DNA from: Escallonia rubra
Lineage: Eukaryota > Streptophyta > Magnoliopsida > Escalloniales > Escalloniaceae
Direction of reading: 5' to 3'
Length of the DNA stretch: 64,000 nucleotides
NCBI GenBank assembly: GCA_033065855.1
Contig: JAVXUO010001389.1
Span: forward strand, 62,001 to 126,000
Position numbers and translations under genes: made by a program
Shown here: positions 1 through 10,843 of the stretch, piece by piece
How positions within the stretch are numbered: the stretch's first letter is position 1
How the letters are laid out: the number at the start of each line of letters is the position of its first letter
Notes under the pieces: model-generated
Told to the model about the DNA's origin: nothing
The model's database searches: none
Seen by the model: the letters and a program-made list of their open reading frames with translations, nothing else

Positions 1-1429
1 TGGTCCAATTGACGACAGCAGCGTCATGACTATCTTTGCATTATAATTCGCGTTCAGGTGACTGATCCTCTGATAGCTGGGGTCTTCTTGCCCATGGTGG
101 CTGAACATTGCAATTGGGTTTCGGCTTCGTATGAAAAATTATTCCACATTTGTTACCATTGCGGTGTTATCGGTCATGTGAACACAGATTTTAGGCTTTC
201 GCTCCAAAATGTTCGCCGGCTAGTGGAGTCTGTATTGGCGAGGTATTATTCTCCGTCCAATACAGGCTTGTTTTATCAAGTTCAACGTCCATTGTATTCT
301 TGCTAACTACGGGCTTTTGCGAATACTCATCGGAATCGAACCAGTCATATTCGGTTCATCAATGACCTCGAGGTACCTATCGATTCTGATGATGACATAG
401 GGCTCCCTGCTTCCGTGAGTAGTGAATCGGTCATTGGCTCTACACTTTCTCTGATTCCTTCGATTTCTTCTAGTTTCCACTTATGTGATGTTGAGTTCAC
501 GGATCAGATGTCAGAAACTCTTTTGGCGGGATCAGACAAGTCAGAAATGTCCTCGTCGGCAGCCGCGTTGCCAGAATCTTTATCGCCGGCTAACTCTCCT
601 GGCAATTCCGGCCTAATTGGGCATGCTCTACATGGCAGCCATGTGTCTGATGACTCACCTCATGCTTTGACTGACACCTCACCTACTGAGGGGTACTGTC
701 CTGACGCGTGGCATTCCACTGATGTGTTGGCTTCGGAGGTGGTATCTGCTGTGTTTAAGGCAACAGCTAACAAGAATCATCTTAGCCTTGTGGGTGGGCT
801 AGGCCGTCGATGGGCTGATTTTATATTTGGGCATGCCGCTCGTGCATTTGGAATTAATCTGTATGGGCTGTTTAGTCCAAGTACTTCCACCCGCTCTGCA
901 CAAATTAGCCAGTCCAAAGACAAGGCTATTATTTCAGATGCTAGCTCACTTGCGGAAGACACCAAGGACTCTGATCTGTTTTGGAACTTTATTATAGAAG
1001 GTACTGGGCTTCTCGATCAATATGGGCTGGAGCGCTCTAGCTCTCGTCCTAACGGGCCAACTAATAGTGACCCAACTCCCTCTCTCGCTCAGGATGCTGT
1101 CCAGCATGTAGACTGTTTCGGGCAGCCCTGCGTCGTTGGGTCAGGCCCAGATTCTCGAGGCCTGCCGCCTCCAATGATCGTCGTTCAGCGGATGTTCAGT
1201 CTCAGATTAAGTTCGTCATCTGAGGAATCGGAGACGACGGCCAGCTCAGTTCAGCCAACTCATTTTCCAGATTCAAGAATCGAGCAGTGTGATCCTAGTC
1301 AAGCCCTTATTTTGTGCAGTGCTATGATGGGCATGGATGAGTTTCAGCGACGAATGGGATGTGGCAGATGTACTTCTGGTTCATCTTCCGAGTCATCTAA
1401 CAATGGGCGAAAACTACTGGGTGAGGCGT
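1..1429 (+). pseudogene. L1-type LINE 'A', ORF1 region (5' part, decayed)
   Basis: This is a remnant of ORF1 (the nucleic-acid-binding protein) of a plant L1 LINE whose 5' end lies outside the window. The stretch at 145-180 reads as a CCHC zinc knuckle of the plant LINE ORF1 type (CYHCGVIGH), but the last cysteine position is phenylalanine. A long open frame (415-1437) of Ser/Pro-rich sequence follows and runs straight into the LTR that starts at 1430. The same LINE resumes at 7186 after the inserted LTR element, with endonuclease and then reverse transcriptase further on. Stops after 306 and the lost cysteine argue for a dead copy. Family assignment rests on the zinc knuckle and on the downstream domains. 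Confidence 0.6.
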
Positions 1430-1997
1430 TGTCATGAATGACACCCCGCGAGACCTAGCTGCACCAACAGTCAATAACCAGCAGCACAGGCCACTGAAAA
1501 TTAGAGTTAAAGTGCCACCAGATGTGGGAAGAAATTAAACAGAGAAATATGGAGGGAAGCAACAGCCATTAAGAAGGAAGTGAGCGTGAGGCGCGTAAAG
1601 CAATAAATGGGTGGGAAAGTGACAGCCACGAGCTCGGAAGTGAGCGTGAGGCGCGTAAAGCAATAAATGGGTGGGAAAGTGACAGCCACGAGCTCAGCAG
1701 ATTTCCAAGGAGGATTTGGCCGTTAGGATTTCTAGCAGCATTAATGCTTTATTTTGATTTTCAGTTAGTTGTTTTTACATTTTCTGATCTTCCAAGAATA
1801 TTTGAAAATTCTGACTTGGGAAGAAAGATTTGGAAAGGCTGTGTAAAGGGGAAATCATGAGAAGAAGAATAGAAATGAAAATCACTGTTATCTTCTCTCT
1901 TCTATTTTCTTCTCTGTATTTGGCCAGCTGAGCTGGATTCTCCTTTAATTCGAGTGCAATTTCCTCAGTAGCTGCGAATCATTCCTTCGCTGTTACA
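1430..1997 (+). repeat. 5' LTR of the Ty3 element (568 bp)
   Basis: It starts TG and ends CA and matches the right LTR (6672-7180) almost base for base. It is about 60 bp longer because a segment is tandemly duplicated at 1576-1695. It should carry the promoter of the element. Confidence 0.93.
1576..1695 (+). repeat. 60-bp tandem duplication inside the 5' LTR only
   Basis: Copies at 1576-1635 and 1636-1695 look identical by eye and begin GGAAGTGAGCGTGAGGCG. The 3' LTR has a single copy, so the duplication arose after insertion or in the template of the left LTR. Confidence 0.9.
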
Positions 1998-1999
1998 TT

Positions 2000-2012
2000 T
2001 GGTATCCAGAGC
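2000..2012 (+). other. Primer-binding site of the Ty3 element
   Basis: TGGTATCCAGAGC lies two bases inside the left LTR. It matches the usual plant retrotransposon site complementary to initiator tRNA-Met (TGGTATCAGAGC) with one extra C. Confidence 0.8.
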
Positions 2013-2094
2013 AAGCTACGTTACCTGGGTTCGTGAAGAAATCATATCAGAAATGGGGTATGGTAACCGAAATAAACAGTAACTAGATGAGCAT

Positions 2095-3360
2095 GTGAGC
2101 TTGATGGAAGCTCAGTTTGCAGACCGATTTGGGTCTCTTGATGATCAATTGACGGAATTAAGGCAAAACGTAGAGGAGCTACTTGCATTGAAGCTCTCAG
2201 TAGATCAATTAAATGAGGAATTACCAGCTATGAGGCAGGCTCTCTCAGAGTTGCAGGGTTTGATGCAGCAGCTGATTTACGCTAAAGGTAATGAGGGAGC
2301 AGAATGATCTAATTCAAAGACAAGAGGAAACAAGAGCTGCGAAGCTAACCATCGAGATTTCCTTCCATATAACAATGGTAATGTTTTTCCTAAATTACCT
2401 AAGCTGGAATTTCCTAAGTTTTATAGAGGTGATTCTTATGGGTGGGTTAAAAAAGCTGAGAGATACTTTGAATTTCATCCCATGGATGAAATGCTCAAAG
2501 TTAATTTTGCTTCAGTACACTTCGAAGGCCAAGCTGAACATTGGTTTGGTACTCACACTAAGGCCAAGGGCAAGGTTTCCTGGACTGAGCTTGTAAGAGA
2601 TTTAAATTCTAGATTTGCTCAACTTTTTAAAGAAAGTGTAATTGGGAAATTTCATAAGTTGAGACAGCTTGGGTCAGTTGAACAATATTATAATGAGTTT
2701 GAGACCCTCAGATCTGTGCTAGTTAATGAAGGGTGTAAGTTTGAGGAAGTGTATTTTGTGCAAAGTTTCATTAGTGGTCTCAAGGATGAACTCAGATTGG
2801 AGGTTGAAAAATTTGAGGTACACAACCTCTCAAGGGAAATTTATCTAGCTCGAAAGCAAGAGGCTACTCTCAATAATAGCTGGTACCAGTCCAGAACCAC
2901 ACCTAAATTTCAGTCGACCTATAGCCCCATGACCCCTGCTAAACCTAACTTGAGCAACACAGTTGCTAAACAAAGAAGCCCTGCACTAACTCTGAACCCC
3001 CAACCACTTCAATCTCAACCTAACAACCATAACAAGGCCTTACTACCTACCCCAAATGTACCCCAACAAAGGTTGACTAGGGCCTACTTTGATGACAGGA
3101 GAAAAAGAGGCCTATGCTATTGGTGTGAGGAGACTTTCAGCCCTGCACATGTTTGTAAAAACAAACATGTGTCTATGTTGGTGGTTGATGAGGTTGAAGA
3201 GGAAGACCCCTCACCTGTTTATGATGAAGAAGTACATCCACAACCACATGCAACAGAAAATAATGAACACCCAGAGAAGATGGAAATCACTGTCAACGCT
3301 TTGACAGGGAACCAAACTCAATCCACTTTTAAGCTTTGGGGTCAGCATGGTAACAAGAAA
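2095..3360 (+). pseudogene. Ty3 gag (capsid and nucleocapsid), with an internal stop
   Basis: Gag builds the cytoplasmic particle that packages the element RNA. A predicted coiled-coil-like start (2095-2304, rich in Leu, Glu and Gln) runs to an in-frame TGA at 2305-2307. The same frame then reopens into a typical retrotransposon gag domain. Signatures are a PKLEFPKFYRG block near 2400 and the WFG and YYNEFE blocks further on. A zinc knuckle (GLCYWCEE...HVCK) spans about 3109-3165. It reads into the protease in the same frame. One stop is the only visible lesion in gag. The start codon is chosen as the first in-frame start after the primer site and is tentative. Confidence 0.82.
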
Positions 3361-6300
3361 TTCTCCCTACTAGTGGACACTGGGTCCACCCATAACTTTA
3401 TGGACCCAGCTACAGCCGAAAGATTGGGCTGTTTGGTGACCCCTACTGCCCCCATGACAGTTATGGTGGCAGATGGCAACAAGGTGTGTAGTGACTCAGC
3501 TTGTAATGAATTCAGCTGGACTATGCATAATCAGTAATTTAGAACTAATCTGTTGATGATTCCTTTGGGGGGCTGTGATTGTGTCTTGGGTTTACAATGG
3601 CTGAAGGACTTGGGAAGAGTGGCCTTTGATTTTCAAAAAATGACTATGACTATCTGGATGGGGGACAAGGAAGTAACATTATATGGGGGAGAAGTACAAG
3701 CTGAAATCAAGTTAATGTCAGTACAGTCAATGTACAAGTACCTTACCAAGAATCAAGGGGCTTTATTTGGCCAAGTTTACACTATAACCACTCTACCAAA
3801 CCCCCACACCCATGAGCCTCAATTGACTGCACTATTACATCAATTTGCTGATGTCTTCCAAGAACCCAAAGGACTACCCCCTACCAGACCTCAAGACCAC
3901 CAAATACCTTTAATTCCTAATGCTCAACCCATAAACATCAGACCATACAGAGTGCCATACACCCAAAAACTGAAATAGAGAAATTTTTTCATGAGATGAT
4001 TGAATCTGGTATAGTGCAACCTAGCACTTCACCTTTTGGGTCCCCTGTTTTATTAGTGAAGAAGAAAGATGGATCATGGATGATGTGTGTGGACTACATG
4101 GGGTTGAATAAACTCACTGTGCAAAACAGGTTTCCAATTCCAGTAGTGGATGACCTGTTGGATGAACTACATGGTGCCAAGGTGTTTACCAAGCTTGATC
4201 TAAGGAATGGGTACCATCAGATCAGGGTGCTTCCAACTGATGTTCATAAAATTGCTTTTTCAACCCATTTTGGACATTTTGAATTCAAAGTGATGCTTTT
4301 TGGGCTCATAAATGCTCCAGCCACATTTCAGTCAGTTATGAACTCCATCTTTGAGCCTTATTTGAGAAGATTTGTCTTGGTCTTCTTTGACGACATCTTA
4401 GTATACAACAAGAGTTATCCAGACCATCTCCAGCACCTCACCATTGTTCTACAGACCCTTTGGGACCACACCTTATATGTCAAAGAGTCTAAGTGTACCT
4501 TTGCTTCCTCAGAAGTGGAGTACTTAGGCCACATTGTCACATGACAAGGAGTCACAGCTGATCTTGCCAAGATTCAAAATATGGTACAGTGGCCACTCCC
4601 AAAAACTCTCAAGCAATTAAGAGGCTTTCTAGGCCTCACAGGTTATTATAGAAAGTTCATAGCTCACTATGGCATTAAGAGCAAACCCTTGACCAAGTTG
4701 CTTCAAAAGAACAACTTCAAGTGGCATCCTGAAGCAACAAGGGCTTTTGAAGTTTTGAAGAATGCTATGACTCAAACTCTTGTCTTGGCCTTACCTAACT
4801 GGACTCTCCCATTTACTGTGGAAGTTGATGCTAGTGATATGGGCATGGGAGCAGTGCTGATGCAGCAAGGTCAACCTCTAGCTTACTTCAGCAAAGCTTT
4901 TGGAACCAAAGCCTTAGCCCTGTCAACTTATGAGAAAGAACTCATGGCTTTGGTCCAAGCTATAATGCACTGGCATAGCTACCTTAGCTGCAGCCATTTT
5001 ATAATCAAAACAGATCATTGCAGCTTAAAGTATCTATTAGGCCAAAGGATAACTTCCCTACTTCAACAAAAGTGTCTGTCAAAGCTATTGGGATTTGATT
5101 TTGAAATTCAATACAAAGCTGGAAGAGGAGAATGGGGCAGCTGATGCATTGTCAAGGTTAGCAACATCAGGAGATCAAGAAGGGAATTGCTCAGTAATTT
5201 CTGTTGTAACACCCTTATGGATACAAGAAATGCAAGATAGCTATGAAGGTGATGATTATGTTCAACAGCAAATTCAGCAATTGGTCTTAGACCCTTATGC
5301 CACTTCAGAATATTTGTATGAACAAGGTACTTTGAAGTTCAAGGGGAAATTATTTGTGGGGGAGCAAGGTAACTTAAGGAAACAAATACTCCAAACTTTG
5401 CACAGTTCCAGCATTGGGGGGCACTCTGGAGAAAATGCTACATTTAAAAGGGTGGCAGCTATATTTTTTTGGCCCAACCTGCAACAAATTGTTAAAAGAT
5501 TTGTCCAGCAGTGTGACATTTTCCAGAGGAATAAATCAAAACATGTGGCTTACCCTGGTCTACTTCAGCCTTTAGCTATACCCCAACAGCTATGGAGCAG
5601 TATTTCAATGGATTTCATTGAAGATCTACCAAAATCACAGAACAAGGAAGTGATAATGGTAGTAGTTGACAGGCTAAGCAAGATGGCCCACTTCTTATCC
5701 TTGAGCCACCATTACACAGCCCAAGAAGTTGCTCAAGCCTATTTTGACCAGGTGTTCAAACTACATGGCACACCAGATAGTATCATAAGTGACAGGGGAA
5801 ATGTTTTCCTTAGTCACTTTTGGCAGAAGCTTTTTAGCTTAATTGGTACTAATCTTCACCTAAGTACTTCTTATCATCCTCAAACAGATGGGCAAATAGA
5901 AAGGGTCAATCAGTGCCTTGAGACATACCTAAGATGCTTTTGTGGGGATAGACCCCATACCTGAAGTAAATGACTGACAATGGCTGAGTATTGGTACAAT
6001 ACTACATTTCACAGCTCACTCAAGGTGACTCCCTTTGAGGCTCTGTATGGTTATGCTCCTAGAGTTTTGAACTTGGGCAGCCTTGAAACTACTCATGGTG
6101 CTGCAGTTGATGCATATATGGTGGAGAGAACCAAAATCTTGAACCACCTGAAGGATAACTTGACTACTGCCCAAGCTAGAATAAAGCAGAATGCAGACAA
6201 ACACAGAAGTGAGAGGGAGTTTACTGTAGGGGATCGAGTCTATCTCAGGCTTCAGCCCTATAGACAAACCAGCTCAGCCCTCAGTAGAAACCTTATATTG

Positions 6301-6660
6301 TCCCCTAAGTATTTTGGACCATACCAGGTGTTGCCAAGGGTTGGACCAGTAGCCTATAGACTGGACTTACCTCAAGGTACTGGGATTCATCATGTTTTTC
6401 ATGTTTCTCTACTCAAACCAGCTCTAGGTAAGCACACTACTGTTACTCCAATGCTACCACCAGTCAATGAAGGAGGGCAGATACTTTTAGAACCTGCTCA
6501 GGTCTTGGATCACATGATGATTAAGAGAGGGGGTCAAGCAGTGCCACAAGCTCTAATTGGTTGGACTAATTTACCTGAAAATGAGGCCACATGGGAGGAC
6601 TGGGCTACATTACAGAGAAAATTTCCAGCCTTTGCTACAGGAGAGGATGGGAAATTTAAA
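3361..6660 (+). pseudogene. Ty3 pol: protease, reverse transcriptase, RNase H, integrase, chromodomain
   Basis: Pol enzymes copy the element RNA and insert the cDNA. The aspartic protease motif DTGSTHNF lies near 3376-3400. Reverse transcriptase at about 3996-4544 has FDDILVY as its active-site box. RNase H at about 4800-5150 starts with VDASD. The integrase zinc-binding region is at about 5390-5530, and its catalytic Asp, Asp, Glu lie in MDFIEDL, IISDRGN and QIERVNQ (about 5605-5900). A chromodomain-like end (EATWEDW) is near 6570-6640. Breaks are TAA at 3535-3537, a frame change near 3978-3996, TGA at 4542-4544, a frame change near 5095-5144 and TGA at 5962-5964. The open frame runs on into the right LTR. 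Confidence 0.9.
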
Positions 6661-6671
6661 GGGGACGGGAA
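6657..6671 (+). other. Polypurine tract of the Ty3 element
   Basis: AAAGGGGACGGGAA lies directly against the right LTR. This is the expected place and composition for plus-strand priming. Confidence 0.75.
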
Positions 6672-7180
6672 TGTCATGAATGACACCCCACGAGACCTAG
6701 CTGCACCAGCAGTCAATAACCAACAACACAGGCCACTGGAAATTAGAGTTAAAGTGCCACCATGTGTGGAAGAAATTAAACAGAGAAATATGGAGGGAAG
6801 CAACAACCATTAAGAAGGAAGTGAGAGTGAGGCGTGTAAAGCAATAAATTGGTGGGAAAGTGACAGCCACGCGCTCAGCAGATTTCTAAGGAGGATTTGG
6901 CCGTTAGGATTTCTAGCAGCATTAATGCTTTATTTTGATTTTCAGTTAGTTGTTTTTACATTTTCTGATCTTCCAAGAATATTAAAAAATTCTGACTTGG
7001 GAAGAAAGATTTGGAAAGGCTATGTAAAGGGGAAATCATGAGAAGAAGAATAGAAATGAAAATAATTGTTATCTTCTCTATTCTATTTTCTTCTCTGTAT
7101 TTGGCCAGCTGAGCTGGATTCTCCTTTAATTCGAGTGCAATTTTTCTTCAGTAGCTGCGAATCACTCCTTCGCTGTTACA
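6672..7180 (+). repeat. 3' LTR of the Ty3 element (509 bp)
   Basis: TG...CA ends, nearly identical to 1430-1997 apart from scattered substitutions and one copy instead of two of the 60-bp segment. It is followed at once by the GGCGT target duplication and by LINE sequence. Confidence 0.93.
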
Positions 7181-7185
7181 GGCGT

Positions 7186-9590
7186 TGGACGGGGGGGCCT
7201 GAGACCGGGTTCTTATCCAAAAAGCTGAAGATGTTTTATATCCCGTTGCCGGTGACGACTTCAGATCCGGTTGGGGACCTTGTTAAAAATTGCTCGAGCT
7301 CTTCCTCTTCTACTACTTTGTCTTCAAGTCTTCCTCGCTCAAAGAAGGGAAATTCACCGCCAGATTCTGCCCTTATGCGTGGTCCAAAAAATCTACGGCA
7401 ATTGGCGTCATTATCCTTAGGTTATCCGCTGGGAATGCTCGATCCTTCTTGTCCCTTTTTCTTGCATCATTTATTTGTATTAAGTAGTTTGTTTGTGGAT
7501 TGCTATTTGAGAGGACGGGGGGTATGGAAATTTTGGTTTTGGTTTACGCTATTGCGTCTTGGTCACCTTAGTGTGCGGGGGATGGGATTCAACCTCTTCT
7601 TCCATTGTTTGTTTGTAAGGCAGTTAGTGAGTGCGGTCGACTTGCGTATGGATTTGGTGTGTGGGCCTTACCAACCACGGGTGACCTAATGATTATACTG
7701 AGCTAAAATTGTGGTGGCTTTGGTTAAACTGCCACGGTTCGCACCGCTTTACGCCTGACCAAGTTGTATAAAGCTATCGCCTTTCTTATGGAAACTAAAG
7801 CTAAGTTCTTGTCGGTTGCTTCTCGCTTCCATAAACTAGGGTTTTCTTCTTTTGTGGGGCTAGACCCAGTTGGCCATAGCGGTGGCATGTGGCTTGGTTG
7901 GTTGGTCTCAATACCGCTGACGGTTTGTCATGTCAATCCGAACTGCATTTTAATGACCATAGTTGATCCGACCGGGGAACCCGGGTTGTACGGGTTCATT
8001 TATGGTCATCCCCAGGTTCCTTTCTGGTCTAGCACCTGGTTATACATCACTTCCCTAATTAGTCGTTATCCCTTCCCTACCTGCTTGTGTGGACTTCAAT
8101 CAAGTTTTGGATTCCTCTGAGAGATCTAGTAGGGGTTCATCCATCCCCCCGAGCAGTTCTGCATTTCGTGATTTTCTTGAACGTTTTGGTTTGTCGGACA
8201 TTTGTTGGGAGGGACCGTTTTTCACTTGGCTCAGGGGTCCACCTTGCGCAGCTTTGTCTACGAGAAATTAAACCGAGTTTTGGCCTTTGCATTCTGGATT
8301 GTTCTTAACCCCTCTGCAGTGGCCCAGAACTTGGCAATCCAACGATCTGATCATGCTCATATTTTATGCACTACTGTTACCGCTTGTAGTTTCTTCCCTT
8401 ATTCCTGTCATTTTGAAGCGATGTGACTTGCCTCCCGCATAGCTTAACCTTCATTCGCACAGTCTGGTCCCTCACTATGGCGAGCTCGCCGCTCTTTCAG
8501 TTGATGCATTAGCTGCACAGTGTGCTTCGTGCCTTGCATGTGTGGAGTGGGAACAGTTTTGTGCATCTTGCATGCCAAATTACGAAAGTCCAGCGTCTGC
8601 TCGTCGCGCATCAGTCCCAAACTCTGTCTTCTCCTGATTTTGGTCTTATTGATGATTCGTTGCGCTGCAAGCTTGACTTTCTGCTCAAATGTGAGGAGTT
8701 GTTTTGGGCTCAACGGGCCAAAATCACTTGGCTTTAAAAAGGGGATCGCAATACGAAGCTTTTTCATGCCTCTACTGTTATCTGCCGGCGGCAAAACTCT
8801 ATTAGTTCTCTTAGAACCTGTTCTGAGACCTGGGTATCAGAGCAAGCTGATTTGTGAGCCATTTTACTTACTTTTTTCTAGCTTGCTTGCGCCCTTCTTT
8901 CCTCTAGAGATTCCCCCTCTTCAGCTCTCTTCTTACCTATCGTCCTTACCACTGCCCTCATTATCCCCGGTTCATCTCTCTTACCTCTGCCAACCTTTCA
9001 CCCCGGGTAATATCAAATGTGCCCTCTTCCAAATGGGGTACCTCAAAACCCCGGGACCAGATGGGTTCCCAAGAATTGTGTTTAAGAAATATTGGGGCAT
9101 CATGGGTTCCTTGATTACGGGTACGGGCCTTTCCTTCCTTAACTATGGGCAGCTTTTACACGAGGTTAACCGCACCTATCTAGCACTGATTCCCAAACCC
9201 CAGAAACCGCCAGTGATTTTCGGCATATTAGCCTCTGCAATGGGATTTATAAAATTATCTCCAAAGTTCTTGTCAACCGGCTGAAACCTGTGATGTCGGA
9301 TTTGGTGTCTCCCCATCAGAACGCATTCCTGTCAGGCCGGTACCTTTCTGATAATGTTTTCTATCTCAAGAGCTCTCTGATTGCGTTCGAAAGCGAAAAA
9401 AAAAAGGAGTTGTGCTTGTCGCCCTTAAACTAGACTTGAGTAAAGCTTTTGATCTGGTTCGTTGGGATTTCCTTCTGGGGGTTCTAAGGGCTCTCGGGTT
9501 TCCTGCCACCTGGGTTCAGCTTATTCATCAATGTATTTCTACGGTCTCGTACTCTCTCCTGCTGAACGGGGCTCCTACTTCTTTTTTTAA
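7186..9590 (+). pseudogene. LINE A, end of ORF1, endonuclease and first part of reverse transcriptase
   Basis: This continues LINE A after the LTR element. ORF2 of plant L1 elements nicks the target and reverse-transcribes the RNA. An apurinic-type endonuclease remnant is visible at about 7700-8270 (block FVGLDPVGHSGGMWLGW). Next come the linker and a reverse-transcriptase entry block (TPGPDGFP, about 9045-9075). RT motifs follow (LDLSKAFDLVRW near 9425-9465; LLNGAPTSFFKG near 9560-9595). Many frame changes and stops break it. The Pack-MULE is inserted exactly within the segment before the RQGD motif. The domain order and strand match LINE B at 47.8-52.6 kb. Confidence 0.85.
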
Positions 9591-9820
9591 GGGTTAAATA
9601 CAAAACTGTCCCCTGAGATTTACACGTTTTTGCACTTTGCCCCCCGTGTTTACAACTTTTACAATAGTGTCCCTCGAGGTTGACAAAACCGTTGCAAATA
9701 GCTCCAAAATTGGACGTCCGTTCAATTTTGGACGTTAAGTGATCATGTGCGGTGCACATGCCATTTTGGCATGGGCAAATATGTAATTTCCCTACCCATC
9801 TTCCCCACTGTGTTCATCTC
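9591..9820 (+). repeat. Left terminal inverted repeat of the Pack-MULE
   Basis: About 230 bp. It pairs with the reverse complement of 10604-10834 with only scattered mismatches and single-base indels, up to a shared GTGTTCATCTC. Confidence 0.9.
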
Positions 9821-9904
9821 ATTCTCTGTTCATCCCTCTCTCTGGTACGGCGCCCATCTGACCCTGTTTCCAGCAGGGTCACATCCCTCATCATCCCCGG
9901 GAAA

Positions 9905-10186
9905 ATGAGCTCCCCTAAGCCCTTGCAACTCGCCGCCAACAACTTCACTGCCAACGATTCTGTGCTCGTCAGTAGCCTGCCGGCTTCTATCGAAAACCTG
10001 ACAAAGCTTCGAACTATATCCATTCCTCACCATTTATTATTAGGTGAGATTCAGGCAGCAATTAGAAGACTCAGCTCTTTGCAAGTCCTGGAACTCCAAG
10101 GTAATAATTTCTCCGGCGCCATTCCCCGTCAGTTAAGGTATTTCTCATCCCTTCGCCTGCTCAATTTCTCGTACAATGCACTTTAA
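9905..10186 (+). pseudogene. Captured LRR receptor-kinase fragment 1 inside the Pack-MULE
   Basis: The translation shows leucine-rich-repeat units of the plant extracellular type (LRTISIP..., then LQVLELQGNNFSGAIP, then LRLLNFSYN). The layout recalls the first repeats of RPK2/TOAD2-type receptor kinases (a comparison from memory of the family). It ends in TAA at 10184-10186. No signal peptide, membrane segment or kinase domain is present, so it is a captured fragment and not a receptor gene. The in-frame start at 9905 may be fortuitous. Confidence 0.75.
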
Positions 10187-10194
10187 GAACCGAT

Positions 10195-10560
10195 CCCTTT
10201 GAAGCGGAAGTGAACCAGATTGTTGGGTCAATTCCTCCTAAAATTGGTAGCTTGAAGAAGTTCAAACGTCTGGAATTGAGCAAAAATAGGCTGTCCGGAT
10301 CTCTACTTGATCAACTAGGGGAGATAAAAGAATTAAAACGTATTCTTCTTGAAGAGAACAATTTGACATGATTAATCCCAGCCAAATTCAGCCAACTGAC
10401 TTCTCTCGTGGTTCTTGATCTATCTCAAAATAATCTGACTGGACATATCCCTACAACTTTGGCAAATGACGCAGGTCTCAAAATTTTGTTGCTAAATCAC
10501 AACAGACTTTCTGGGGAGATACCTTCATCATTCTCAAACCTTAGCGCAAATTCCCAGGTT
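10195..10560 (+). pseudogene. Captured LRR receptor-kinase fragment 2 inside the Pack-MULE
   Basis: A second run of leucine-rich repeats in another frame (VNQIVGSIPPKIGSLKKF, then LVVLDLSQNNLTGHIP, then LKILLLNHNRLSGEIPSS). It is interrupted by TGA at 10369-10371. In RPK2-like receptors a VNQI..GPIP block begins the last group of repeats before the membrane segment. Fragments 1 and 2 would therefore be the two ends of one ectodomain with the middle lost. That ordering is inferred from remembered family sequence. Confidence 0.72.
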
Positions 10561-10603
10561 GGTAAAGGACAAGATTGTATTTAGGCCGCATGAGAAAGAG
10601 AGA

Positions 10604-10834
10604 GAGATGAACACATTGGGGAAGATGGATAGGGAAATTACAAATTTGCCCATGCCAAAATGGCGTGTGCACCGCACATGATCACTTAACGTCCAAAATT
10701 GAACGGACGTCCAATTTTGGAGATATTTGCAACGGTTTTGTCAACCTCGAGGGACACTATTGCAAAAGTTGTAAACACGGGGGGGCAAAGTACAAAAACG
10801 TGTAAACCTTAAGGGACAATTTTGTATTTAACCC
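10604..10834 (-). repeat. Right terminal inverted repeat of the Pack-MULE
   Basis: Reverse-complement partner of 9591-9820, followed by the 9-bp duplication TTTTTTTAA at 10835-10843. Confidence 0.9.
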
Positions 10835-10843
10835 TTTTTTTAA

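Larger units (their letters stand above)
1430..7180 (+). mobile_element. Ty3-type LTR retrotransposon, complete but decayed, inserted in LINE A
   Basis: A 5751-bp element bounded by two LTRs that both begin TGTCATGAATG and end CGCTGTTACA. It is flanked by the perfect 5-bp target duplication GGCGT (1425-1429 and 7181-7185). A tRNA-Met-like primer site follows the left LTR, and a purine tract precedes the right LTR. The internal domain order is gag, protease, reverse transcriptase, RNase H, integrase and a chromodomain-like C-terminus, which is the Ty3 order. The zinc-knuckle form, short LTRs and chromodomain suggest a chromovirus lineage (Reina- or Tekay-like), but I cannot fix the lineage. 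In-frame stops and two frame changes make it non-autonomous. Confidence 0.93.
9591..10834 (+). mobile_element. Pack-MULE (Mutator-like element carrying gene fragments)
   Basis: A 1244-bp element with long terminal inverted repeats of about 230 bp (9591-9820 and 10604-10834), starting GGGTTAAATACAAAA at each end. A perfect 9-bp target duplication TTTTTTTAA lies at 9582-9590 and 10835-10843. Long inverted repeats with 9-bp duplications are the hallmark of Mutator-like elements. There is no transposase. The inside holds two stretches of leucine-rich-repeat coding sequence, so this is a gene-capturing Pack-MULE. It sits within the reverse transcriptase of LINE A; removing it restores the LINE reading across the GQRQGD motif. 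Confidence 0.92.

Noticed and set aside
415..1437. 340-codon open frame that could be taken as a host gene
   Set aside because: It follows a LINE ORF1 zinc knuckle, runs directly into an LTR and belongs to the LINE that resumes at 7186.
9752..10186. 144-codon open frame as an LRR receptor gene
   Set aside because: It lies between Mutator-type inverted repeats and lacks signal peptide, membrane segment and kinase; it is a captured fragment.
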